Below the pieces are notes generated by a model, which made no database searches, had not been told where the DNA came from, and worked only from the letters and a program-made list of their open reading frames with translations. The position numbers and the translations under genes are program-made. Shown one piece after another: positions 1-6,332 of a stretch of DNA of 6,440 bases; the stretch's first letter is position 1, and each line of letters starts with the position of its first letter. The DNA is from Acetofilamentum sp. GTDB taxonomy: Bacteria; Bacteroidota; Bacteroidia; Bacteroidales; DTU049. The DNA is taken from contig DYON01000154.1 in the NCBI GenBank assembly GCA_020720525.1, positions 1 to 6,440 of the forward strand, in the 5' to 3' direction.

Positions 1-903
1 GTACGAAATATCGGCAATCCAAAAATTGCCCGAAAAAGTGAGTTCTTGCTTGCGTCGCGGCTTAAACATGACTTTGTAACACCAATAATCATCAATATAA
101 GTACTATCTAACAAATAGTATTTGTAGTAAGCCAATCCAAAGTCGGAAACAGGGCTAACAAAATTCTTGTCGAAAATAGTAATCAAATTGTCATAGATAT
201 TTACATTCTGATACATATTTCCTAAATATTGTGCTATGCTTTCGTTTTCAATGCCCGAAACCTTCACTGCACTAATGTATTCGCGTTTCGATTTAGGGTT
301 TCCTCTGAAATACACTTTCGAAAGACTTTCGGTCAAAAACAAAGGCAAATACACTTTTCCGTTGATAAGCGAAGTATCGGTATATTTGAAAATCCAGTCG
401 AATTTGCGCAAAGCTCTTTGCTGTTTGAAGTCCTCGGATATATTGTTGGCGTCGATTTGAACTTTGTTGTAAACATCCACTTCATAGAAGTTAGAACGAT
501 CGGGAGAATTATTCTTTTTTTCGGCAATAACTTTCTTTAACAATATTTCGGCTGGATTTTCGCCCGGAAGAATAATAACTTCGTCTAATGTAATATTTTC
601 TGAAGATAAAACAGCTAATATTTCCTGAAATTGATCTTTTTTGATTGCAATAGTTGTGCGCTTATATCCTAGGCAACTAATCTGAATGGAATCGGCATTA
701 GAAAATGCTTCTAGCTTGAAGTAGCCCTCAAAATCGGTTGTAGTACCAGTGTTTGTTCCAACAAAAGCCACACTAACAAATGGCAGCGCCTCTCCCGTGA
801 GCGAATCTTTCACATAACCCAATATTCGAGTTGTTTGACTGCAAACATGATGCGTCAACATAGTCATAACCACCAATACCAGTACAATACTAAGCTTATT
901 CAT
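1..903 (-). CDS. DUF5686 / CarboxypepD_reg-like domain protein, C-terminus cut off by window edge
   Basis: The reverse strand stays open for 301 codons from an ATG at 903 to base 1, so only the N-terminal part is present; relatives are usually around 800 residues. Residues 1-22 look like a Sec signal peptide: Lys3, then a hydrophobic stretch (LSIVLVLVVMTML), with cleavage likely just before Gln23. Residues about 25-108 resemble a carboxypeptidase-regulatory-like beta-sandwich (ILGYVKDSLTGEALPFVSV, then TTTDFEGYFKL and ISCLGY), the domain seen at the start of many Bacteroidota outer-membrane proteins. From about 109 on it matches the DUF5686 pattern (AEILLKKVIAEKKNN, FYEVDVYNKV, then FSGNFWIADISY near the edge). 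In the known family the missing C-terminal part is predicted to be a beta-barrel; that is inference here. Its exact role is unknown. The start overlaps the stop of the upstream AhpD-like gene (ATGAATAA), suggesting coupled translation. Confidence 0.88.
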   Translation of the reverse strand, partial: MNKLSIVLVLVVMTMLTHHVCSQTTRILGYVKDSLTGEALPFVSVAFVGTNTGTTTDFEGYFKLEAFSNADSIQISCLGYKRTTIAIKKDQFQEILAVLSSENITLDEVIILPGENPAEILLKKVIAEKKNNSPDRSNFYEVDVYNKVQIDANNISEDFKQQRALRKFDWIFKYTDTSLINGKVYLPLFLTESLSKVYFRGNPKSKREYISAVKVSGIENESIAQYLGNMYQNVNIYDNLITIFDKNFVSPVSDFGLAYYKYYLLDSTYIDDYWCYKVMFKPRRKQELTFSGNFWIADISY

Positions 904-1243
904 TTGTTTTCTGCAATTCGTCCCAAAACTCTGTAGCTCTTCTGCTGTGCGGTATTACAATGCTTCCGCCTACAAGCATTGCAATTCCGAAAATCTCAAA
1001 AATGACATCGGTACTCACACCAAGCTCTTTGCATTTTTCGAGATGATACTTCACACAATCGTCGCATCGAAGCACCAGCGACGAAACCAGCCCCAACATT
1101 TCCTTAGTTTGGCTATCTAAAGCTCCGTCTTGATATGCCAAGGTATCGACGGAATAAATTCTTTTAATAATTTTGTTGTCGGATGCAAGAATGCGTTGGT
1201 TCATTCTTGACCTATATTCTTGATAATCTGCAATCATAGACAT
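896..1243 (-). CDS. AhpD-like carboxymuconolactone decarboxylase-family protein
   Basis: A 115-residue cytoplasmic protein of the CMD/AhpD fold. It carries a CxxC redox pair, Cys60-Asp-Asp-Cys63, with His67 four residues on and Glu48 twelve residues before Cys60. This is exactly the spacing of the Glu-Cys-Cys-His relay of mycobacterial AhpD (E118, C130, C133, H137), so a thiol-dependent peroxidase or disulfide reductase activity is plausible; the substrate is unknown. The tail (GGSIVIPHSRRATEFWDEL) is typical of stand-alone members of the family. A longer reading from a TTG at 1267 is possible, but that codon overlaps a good -7 promoter box (1265-1272), so I chose the ATG at 1243; the ATG at 1237 is an equally sensible alternative. 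The stop codon lies inside the first codons of the DUF5686 gene. No alkyl hydroperoxide reductase gene (ahpC) is next to it, so a true AhpD role is not supported. Confidence 0.88.
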   Translation of the reverse strand: MSMIADYQEYRSRMNQRILASDNKIIKRIYSVDTLAYQDGALDSQTKEMLGLVSSLVLRCDDCVKYHLEKCKELGVSTDVIFEIFGIAMLVGGSIVIPHSRRATEFWDELQKTNE

Positions 1244-1264
1244 ACTAAGGTGTTGTTTAATGAA

Positions 1265-1272
1265 CAAAGTTA
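1265..1272 (-). promoter_or_regulatory. Candidate -7 box (TAACTTTG) for the AhpD-DUF5686 unit
   Basis: Read on the minus strand, TAACTTTG matches the Bacteroidetes -7 consensus TAnnTTTG in all fixed positions. It ends 21 bases before the ATG at 1243, which would give a short leader of roughly 15-20 bases. No TTTG -33 box is visible at the usual distance, so the call rests on the -7 box and its position. Confidence 0.45.
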
Positions 1273-1302
1273 GTTTTTTTGCTTTTGTAAGAGAAAATAT
1301 TT

Positions 1303-1320
1303 TTTTTGATCGATTAAAAA
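1303..1320. repeat. Imperfect 18-bp palindrome between divergent genes
   Basis: The arms TTTTTGATC and GATTAAAAA are inverted copies with one mismatched pair, centred on ATCGAT. The site lies midway in the divergent intergenic region, just upstream of or overlapping the -33 region of the recQ promoter candidates. It could be an operator for a dimeric regulator, but AT-rich spacers produce such patterns by chance. Confidence 0.3.
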
Positions 1321-1350
1321 TTTTCTTATTACCTTTAAATGTTATTTTTG
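1305..1350 (+). promoter_or_regulatory. Candidate promoter region for recQ and downstream genes
   Basis: Two overlapping Bacteroidetes-type candidates are visible. One is TTTG at 1305-1308, 21 bases, then TACCTTTA at 1330-1337 (one mismatch to TAnnTTTG). The other is TATTTTTG at 1343-1350, a full match to the -7 consensus but without a clear -33 TTTG. Either would give a recQ leader of roughly 35-50 bases. Which one is used cannot be decided from sequence. Confidence 0.4.
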
Positions 1351-1393
1351 CAGCTTCAAAAAAAAATCACGACGGAAAAGGTAGGAAAAAAGA

Positions 1394-3592
1394 ATGAAAA
1401 CAATAGAGGTTGGCGATATGCGGGCGAAGTTGAAAAGCGTGTTCGGTTTTGAGCGATTCAAAGGCGAGCAGGAAGAAATTATTGAAAGCTTATTGTCCGA
1501 AAGAGATACATTTGTTATTATGCCCACTGGTGGTGGCAAATCGCTTTGCTATCAGCTGCCAGCCTTACTTTTGCCTGGAACAGCAATCGTAATATCGCCT
1601 TTGATTGCTTTAATGAAAAATCAGGTTGATAATATTCGCAACCTAGGTGCCGAAGATGGTGTAGCTCATGTGATGAACAGCTCTCTCTCGAAAGTTGAAA
1701 TGAATGTTGTTCACGAAGATTTGTTGTCGGGAAAAACCAAATTGTTGTATGTTGCTCCCGAATCGCTCACAAAAGAAGAAAATGTTGAGTTTTTACAACA
1801 ATTAGAAATTTCTTTTTATGCCATCGACGAGGCTCATTGTATTTCGGAATGGGGACACGATTTTCGACCCGAATATCGACGTATAAGACCAATTGTTGAT
1901 GCCATTGGTAAACGTGTACCACTTATAGCCCTCACGGCAACAGCTACACCTAAGGTTCAGCAAGATATTCTTAAAACACTCCACTTGATTGACCCAGCTG
2001 TGTTTATTTCTTCGTTCAATAGGCCAAACCTCTATTACGAAGTTCGACCTAAAGACAAGGATGTAAATCGCGAACTACTCAAATTTGTTAAGCAAAACGA
2101 GGGTAAAAGCGGGATTGTATATTGTTTGAGTCGCAAAAAAACCGAAGAACTTGCCGAATTTTTGCAAGTAAACGGTATTAAAGCTCTTCCATACCATGCT
2201 GGGCTCGATGCGGCTGTACGTAGGCAAAATCAGGATATGTTTCTGATGGAAGAAGTTGATGTGATGATTGCTACCATTGCATTTGGAATGGGAATCGACA
2301 AGCCCGATATTCGCTATGTAGTTCATTACGATATGCCCAAAAGCCTCGAAAGCTACTATCAAGAAACGGGTCGTGCAGGCCGCGATGGTGGCGAAGGTAT
2401 TTGTGTGGCTTTCTACAGTATCGACGATTTACAGAAATTTGAAAAATTCTCTAAAGATAAAGGTGTTGCCGAGCAAGAAATTGCACAGCATTTACTCATC
2501 GAAACAATTTCGTTTGCCGAAAGTTCGGTTTGCCGACGCAAGCAGTTGCTGCACTACTTTGGCGAAAATTATCACGAAAACAACTGTCAAAGTTGCGACA
2601 ATTGCCTATTCCCACGCGACACGTTCGAAGGCGAAGACGAAGCTTTGTTGGTTCTCGATACCATCGACGAAACACAAGAGCAATTCAAAACCAAAAGTGT
2701 TGTCGATATTATTACAGGCAGCAAATCGCCATCGATGAAGCAGCTCAAAGCCGAAAAACTTGCGGTGTTTGGAAAAGGTGGCGAAAAGCCCGAGCGCTAC
2801 TGGAATTCGGTGGTCAGGCAATTGCTCATTATGAATTATCTTGCCAAAGATATCGAAAACTATGGCGTTCTGAAAATTACAGAAAAAGGAAAAGATTACT
2901 TGAATAACCCCACATCACTTATGTTGACGAAAGATCGTAACATCGAAGAAGAAAAAGATGAAGATGCAATGAACGCTGCCGAGGGACGTGGCAGTGGCAC
3001 CGACAAAGCGCTGTTTGACATGTTGAAAGACTTGCGCAAACAATTGGCTAAAAAGGAGAATCTTCCTCCATTTGTTATTTTCCAAGATCCTTCGCTGGAA
3101 GATATGGCCATTCAGTATCCAGTTACTATGGATGAACTGAAAAATATTACTGGAGTTGGCACTGGGAAAGCCCAAAAATATGGCGAACTCTTCCTCAAGC
3201 TCATTTCGGGCTATGTCGAAGAAAACGACATTATTCGTCCGATGGACATGGTAGTGAAATCGCCCGTAAATAAAAGTGGACTGAAAGTTTATATCATTCA
3301 GTCAATCGACCGCAAAGTTGCTCTCGAAGACCTTGCCGCTGCAAAAAACTTGATGTTTGAGGAGCTGCTCGACGAACTTGAGCGAATTGTTTCGAGCGGC
3401 ACAAGGCTCAATCTCAATTTTTATATTGATGAGTATGTCGATTCATACCATCAAGAAGAAATTTTCGAATATTTCAGAACCGCCGAAACCGACTCAATCG
3501 AAGACGCTTTGGTCGAATTGGGCGAAAACGAATACACTGTTGAAGAAATTCGCCTGATGCGAATCAAATTTATGTCGGATCTAGGTAATTAA
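1394..3592 (+). CDS. recQ: ATP-dependent DNA helicase RecQ
   Basis: A 732-residue superfamily 2 3'-5' DNA helicase acting in recombination and replication-fork repair. Visible motifs: motif 0 around FGFERFKGEQEEII (17-30, Gln26), Walker A TGGGKS (45-50, Lys49), DEAH box (145-148) followed by the RecQ aromatic loop ISEWGHDFRPEY, motif III LTATAT (180-185), and motif VI QETGRAGRDG (323-332). The zinc-binding cysteines are Cys380, Cys398, Cys401 and Cys404. A winged-helix RQC region covers roughly 410-510 and an HRDC domain about 533-612. About 120 further residues (614-732) follow; they contain a helix-turn-helix-like segment (VALEDLAAAKNLMFEELLDEL) and an acidic tail. This makes it longer than E. 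coli RecQ (about 610 residues) but normal for Bacteroidota. The ATG at 1394 follows a purine-rich leader; an in-frame ATG at 1418 would still leave motif 0 intact but trims the family-typical start. All helicase motifs are intact. It is the first gene of the plus-strand run. Confidence 0.97.
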   Translation: MKTIEVGDMRAKLKSVFGFERFKGEQEEIIESLLSERDTFVIMPTGGGKSLCYQLPALLLPGTAIVISPLIALMKNQVDNIRNLGAEDGVAHVMNSSLSKVEMNVVHEDLLSGKTKLLYVAPESLTKEENVEFLQQLEISFYAIDEAHCISEWGHDFRPEYRRIRPIVDAIGKRVPLIALTATATPKVQQDILKTLHLIDPAVFISSFNRPNLYYEVRPKDKDVNRELLKFVKQNEGKSGIVYCLSRKKTEELAEFLQVNGIKALPYHAGLDAAVRRQNQDMFLMEEVDVMIATIAFGMGIDKPDIRYVVHYDMPKSLESYYQETGRAGRDGGEGICVAFYSIDDLQKFEKFSKDKGVAEQEIAQHLLIETISFAESSVCRRKQLLHYFGENYHENNCQSCDNCLFPRDTFEGEDEALLVLDTIDETQEQFKTKSVVDIITGSKSPSMKQLKAEKLAVFGKGGEKPERYWNSVVRQLLIMNYLAKDIENYGVLKITEKGKDYLNNPTSLMLTKDRNIEEEKDEDAMNAAEGRGSGTDKALFDMLKDLRKQLAKKENLPPFVIFQDPSLEDMAIQYPVTMDELKNITGVGTGKAQKYGELFLKLISGYVEENDIIRPMDMVVKSPVNKSGLKVYIIQSIDRKVALEDLAAAKNLMFEELLDELERIVSSGTRLNLNFYIDEYVDSYHQEEIFEYFRTAETDSIEDALVELGENEYTVEEIRLMRIKFMSDLGN

Positions 3593-3601
3593 AATCAAAT
3601 C

Positions 3602-4249
3602 ATGGAAAACCAAACCCTACATGGCGATAACCAGCCAATGAACGAAAAAAAGACCCGTAGTGTCTTTAATGGACAGCTCATTTTTAATATTGTTGCAGCT
3701 GTTGCAATTGTGTTGCTTATTGTAATGCAATTCTACAATCCATTTGCAAAAAAAATCAATATTGCGGGCAACGAAAATGGCGAAATCCGTATTGCCTACG
3801 TTGTTTCGGATAGTTTGATGACAAATTGTGTTATGGTTGACACCATGAGTGCTCAACTTGCCAAGCTTCAAGATAGTTTGCAAAAAGATTTGATGTCGCG
3901 TCAGCAAGGTTTCGAGGCGCGCGTTAATATTTTTCAACAAAACATGCAGAATGGAAAAATAACAACCGAATCTCAGGCAAAACAGCAACAAGCTGCTCTT
4001 CAGAGCGAACAAGAAAGTTTGATGGCTCTAAACGAACAATATACAAGCCAAATTTCTCAAATTCAGCTTGATATGAATTTTGCGCTTATCGATTCGGTTA
4101 ATAGTGTCATTAAAAAATATCCCGACGAATTTCCCTACGATTTTGTTCTTGGTTATGCCAAGGGTGGTGGAATTCTCTATGCAAATGAGAAATTCGATAT
4201 CACCAGTGCAGTGATTGAAAAGTTAAACAACGATTATAAGCCTGAATAA
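3602..4249 (+). CDS. OmpH/Skp-family protein with N-terminal membrane anchor
   Basis: A 215-residue protein. After a polar N-terminus containing KKTR, residues about 24-43 form one hydrophobic segment (LIFNIVAAVAIVLLIVMQF) with no evident cleavage site, so it probably stays anchored in the inner membrane with the rest in the periplasm. A beta strand (IRIAYVVSDSLM, 62-73) leads into a Gln-rich helical region (about 78-165) expected to form the coiled-coil tentacle of Skp-like chaperones. The C-terminal part FVLGYAKGGGILYANEKFDIT (181-201) is the signature of Bacteroidota OmpH proteins. Skp binds unfolded outer-membrane proteins; whether this paralogue does so is inference. Most OmpH proteins have a cleavable signal peptide, so the anchor is a difference. 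It starts 9 bases after recQ and its stop overlaps the next start. An ATG at 3638 is a possible later start that keeps the anchor. Confidence 0.88.
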   Translation: MENQTLHGDNQPMNEKKTRSVFNGQLIFNIVAAVAIVLLIVMQFYNPFAKKINIAGNENGEIRIAYVVSDSLMTNCVMVDTMSAQLAKLQDSLQKDLMSRQQGFEARVNIFQQNMQNGKITTESQAKQQQAALQSEQESLMALNEQYTSQISQIQLDMNFALIDSVNSVIKKYPDEFPYDFVLGYAKGGGILYANEKFDITSAVIEKLNNDYKPE

Positions 4250-4671
4250 TGAAATTATTTGTCGTTCCGCTGCTTGTTGTTGTATCCTTTTTGCTTGTTT
4301 CGTGTGGAACAAAAACCATTCGTGTGGTTGAAGAAACTCATCCCGATGGAAAGGAAAAGAAAGTTGTTTACTATTCCGATAACGAAGCTCACGAAAAACT
4401 GCGCGAAGAGACCTATTATCCCAACGCAAAAATGGAATCGGAAGGTGCATTTGTTAATGGCGAACGCGATGGAATTTGGCGCTTTTGGTATCAAAACGGC
4501 AATCTTTGGAGCGAAGGCGAATTCAGCAATGGAAAAGCAAATGGTGTGCGAAAAGTGTATTACGAAAACGGACAATTGCGCTACCGTGGCGAATATTCCA
4601 ACGATGCCAAAAGTGGGAAATGGGAATTCTACGACGAAAATGGTCGCAAAGTTAACGAAGAAAAATACTAA
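4249..4671 (+). CDS. MORN-repeat (MORN_2/YwqK-type) lipoprotein
   Basis: A 140-residue lipoprotein. The signal sequence MKLFVVPLLVVVSFLLVSC ends in a lipobox (LVSC, Cys19 then Gly20), predicting a lipid-anchored mature protein. The mature part has at least three repeats with an exact 24-residue period: Gly66/90/114, Gly75/99/123 and NG at 83-84, 107-108 and 131-132, with lines such as GIWRFWYQNGNLWSEGEF; a degenerate copy (YYPNAKMESEG, 56-66) precedes them. These are MORN_2 repeats. Databases often label such proteins 'YwqK-family antitoxin', but no toxin gene is adjacent and the protein is a secreted lipoprotein, so I do not use that name. The function is unknown; a structural or binding role at the envelope is inference. 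The start overlaps the OmpH-like stop (TAATG), indicating coupled translation; pyrH begins 12 bases downstream. Confidence 0.88.
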   Translation: MKLFVVPLLVVVSFLLVSCGTKTIRVVEETHPDGKEKKVVYYSDNEAHEKLREETYYPNAKMESEGAFVNGERDGIWRFWYQNGNLWSEGEFSNGKANGVRKVYYENGQLRYRGEYSNDAKSGKWEFYDENGRKVNEEKY

Positions 4672-4683
4672 AATCAGCTCCCG

Positions 4684-5382
4684 ATGAAAAGGATTTTGTT
4701 GAAACTTAGCGGTGAATCGCTGGCCGGAAAAGAAGGTTCGGGAATCGATACAACCATTCTTGATGCTTTTGCCGACGAGATTTCCGATGCTCTTAATCTA
4801 TGTACTCAGGTTGCTGTTGTGCTGGGTGGAGGTAATATTTTTAGAGGTCTCGGCGGTAGCAAAAAAGGCGTTTCGCGCGTACAAGGCGATTATATGGGGA
4901 TGCTTGCCACTATAATTAACAGTTTGGCTTTGCAAGATACTCTCAAACAACGTGGTATTGCAACCGAAGTCCTTTCGGGGCTCGAAATTTCGCCGATTTG
5001 TCGCAAAATGAGCGGACCACTAGCAGTTGAACTGCTTTCGAAAAACACAGTCGTTATTATTGCTGGTGGAACTGGTAATCCTTATTTCACAACCGATTCG
5101 GCTGCTGCTCTGCGTGCTGTCGAAATTGAAGCCGATGCCTTGCTCAAAGGTACCCGCGTCGATGGGGTTTATTCTGCCGATCCAGAAAAATTTCCCGATG
5201 CCGAAAAATTTAGCGAAATCACTTTTGCCGAGGCTTACGAAAAGCATCTCAATATTATGGATATGACTGCTTTCACCATTTGCAGCGAAAACAATATGCC
5301 TATCGTTGTTTTCGATGTAAATGTTCGTGGGAACTTAGCTGCTTTGCTCAAGGGCGAAAAAGTTGGGACCATCGTAAAATAA
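4684..5382 (+). CDS. pyrH: UMP kinase
   Basis: A 232-residue cytoplasmic enzyme of the amino-acid-kinase fold that phosphorylates UMP to UDP with ATP, an essential step for all pyrimidine nucleotides; the bacterial enzyme is usually a hexamer regulated by GTP and UTP. Visible motifs: KLSGES at 7-12, the glycine loop VVLGGGNIFRG at 45-55, GDYMGMLATIINSLALQD at 68-85, AGGTGNPYFTTDSAAALRA at 127-145 (UMP and phosphate binding), LLKGTRVDGVYSADP at 153-167 (ATP site), and IMDMTAF at 191-197. The length is close to the usual 235-245 residues and nothing is missing. The ATG at 4684 gives the standard N-terminus MKRILLKLSGE. It pairs with frr downstream as in many bacteria; rpsB and tsf, which precede pyrH in E. 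coli, are not upstream here. Confidence 0.97.
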   Translation: MKRILLKLSGESLAGKEGSGIDTTILDAFADEISDALNLCTQVAVVLGGGNIFRGLGGSKKGVSRVQGDYMGMLATIINSLALQDTLKQRGIATEVLSGLEISPICRKMSGPLAVELLSKNTVVIIAGGTGNPYFTTDSAAALRAVEIEADALLKGTRVDGVYSADPEKFPDAEKFSEITFAEAYEKHLNIMDMTAFTICSENNMPIVVFDVNVRGNLAALLKGEKVGTIVK

Positions 5383-5387
5383 ACCAC

Positions 5388-5696
5388 ATGGACAACAGCA
5401 ACATCAATCCCGAATTACTCAAAATGGCTCGTTCGAGGGTCAATTTTAAAGCGCATTTCATCATTTTTATTCTTGGAAATGTGATGTTGTGGCTGCTTTG
5501 GATTATGTTGTACTATATTTTTAATGTGGGTTTTCCATGGGCTCTTTTCCCAACTTTGGGCTGGGGAATTGCACTGTTGTTTCATTATTTTAAAGTTTTC
5601 AAGTGGAACGAAAAATGGGTGGAACAAGAGTATTCTAAGCTGATAGAGGAAGGCAAAAGTAGAAACACCTCCGTTCCGCCAAAAATGAACTCTTAA
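5388..5696 (+). CDS. Small 2TM-domain membrane protein
   Basis: A 102-residue protein with two predicted membrane helices at about 23-45 (HFIIFILGNVMLWLLWIMLY) and 50-71 (PWALFPTLGWGIALLFHYF). The pattern of ARSRVNFKAHF before helix 1, LGWGIALLFH in helix 2 and the amphipathic WNEKWVEQEYSKLIEE after it matches the 2TM domain (PF13239), which also occurs attached to LytTR regulators and histidine kinases; here it stands alone. Function unknown; both termini probably face the cytoplasm. The ATG at 5388 lies 5 bases after the pyrH stop; an upstream in-frame TTG at 5280 would overlap pyrH by about 100 bases and is unlikely. It sits between pyrH and frr, so it is probably co-transcribed with them. 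Confidence 0.86.
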   Translation: MDNSNINPELLKMARSRVNFKAHFIIFILGNVMLWLLWIMLYYIFNVGFPWALFPTLGWGIALLFHYFKVFKWNEKWVEQEYSKLIEEGKSRNTSVPPKMNS

Positions 5697-5707
5697 AAAA
5701 GAAAAAT

Positions 5708-6271
5708 ATGACCGACGATTCTCTATTGCTGCTCGAAGAAACCAAAGAAGGTATGATAAATGCCGTAGCGCATCTCGAACGCGAACTCGTAAAAATTCGC
5801 GCTGGGAAAGCCAGTCCTGCTGTTTTTGATGGAATTAAAATCGATTTTTATGGCACCATGACTCCTTTGGCACAGGTCGGAAATATCAACATTCCCGATG
5901 CCAAAACCATTGTGATTCAGCCTTGGGATCGTAGTGTTCTTGGAGCCGTTGAAAAAGCTATTATGGCCGCTAATCTTGGATTCAACCCTGTTAACAATGG
6001 CGAAATTATTCGCATTAGTATTCCTCCTCTCACCGAAGAACGTCGCAAAGACATGGTGAAAAAAGTGAAGTCCGAAGGCGAAAGTGCTAAAATAGCTGTT
6101 AGAAATGTTCGCCGCAATGTGCTCGAAAAAGCGAAAAAACTCACCAAAGAAGGTGTGCCCGAAGATGAAGTGAAAAATCTCGAAAAAGAGGTGCAAACCA
6201 TCACCGATAAGCACATCGAGAATATCGATAAAATTCTTGTTGAAAAAGAAAAAGATATTATGACGGTATAG
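5708..6271 (+). CDS. frr: Ribosome recycling factor
   Basis: A 187-residue, full-length RRF. With EF-G it splits the post-termination ribosome so that subunits can be reused; it is essential in most bacteria. Domain I, a three-helix bundle, is formed by residues about 1-29 and 105-187; domain II is the beta-rich insert between. Family motifs are visible: ELVKIRAGKASPAVFDGI (26-43), IVIQPWDRSVLGAVEKAI (68-85), ISIPPLTEERRKDMVKKVK (103-121) and the VRNVRR helix (131-136). The start ATG follows an A-rich leader (AAAAAAGAAAAAT) 11 bases after the 2TM gene, typical for Bacteroidota, which rely little on Shine-Dalgarno pairing. Confidence 0.97.
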   Translation: MTDDSLLLLEETKEGMINAVAHLERELVKIRAGKASPAVFDGIKIDFYGTMTPLAQVGNINIPDAKTIVIQPWDRSVLGAVEKAIMAANLGFNPVNNGEIIRISIPPLTEERRKDMVKKVKSEGESAKIAVRNVRRNVLEKAKKLTKEGVPEDEVKNLEKEVQTITDKHIENIDKILVEKEKDIMTV

Positions 6272-6332
6272 TTGTGCGTTTTCACCAACATTATTTGTTA
6301 TAGCCCACAGCTCGAACGAGTTTAAACCATTC

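Noticed and set aside
229..540. A 103-codon plus-strand frame near the left edge
   Set aside because: It is antisense to the DUF5686 gene, whose frame is open over all 301 codons and shows family motifs.
1244..1267. N-terminal extension of the AhpD-like protein from a TTG at 1267
   Set aside because: It would place the start codon within the matching -7 box TAACTTTG, and the extra residues are not typical of the family.
2530..2907. A 125-codon plus-strand frame inside recQ
   Set aside because: Out of frame with the intact helicase motifs, extremely Arg/Gln-rich and without family features; a shadow of recQ.
4249..4671. Toxin-antitoxin system suggested by the 'YwqK-family antitoxin' label used for such repeat proteins
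   Set aside because: The protein has a lipobox and is exported, and neither neighbour (OmpH-like, pyrH) resembles a toxin; the label is a database habit for MORN_2 repeats.
5280..5387. Longer form of the 2TM protein starting at a TTG inside pyrH
   Set aside because: It would overlap pyrH by about 100 bases with a Cys/Arg-rich out-of-frame peptide; the ATG at 5388 gives the family-like N-terminus.
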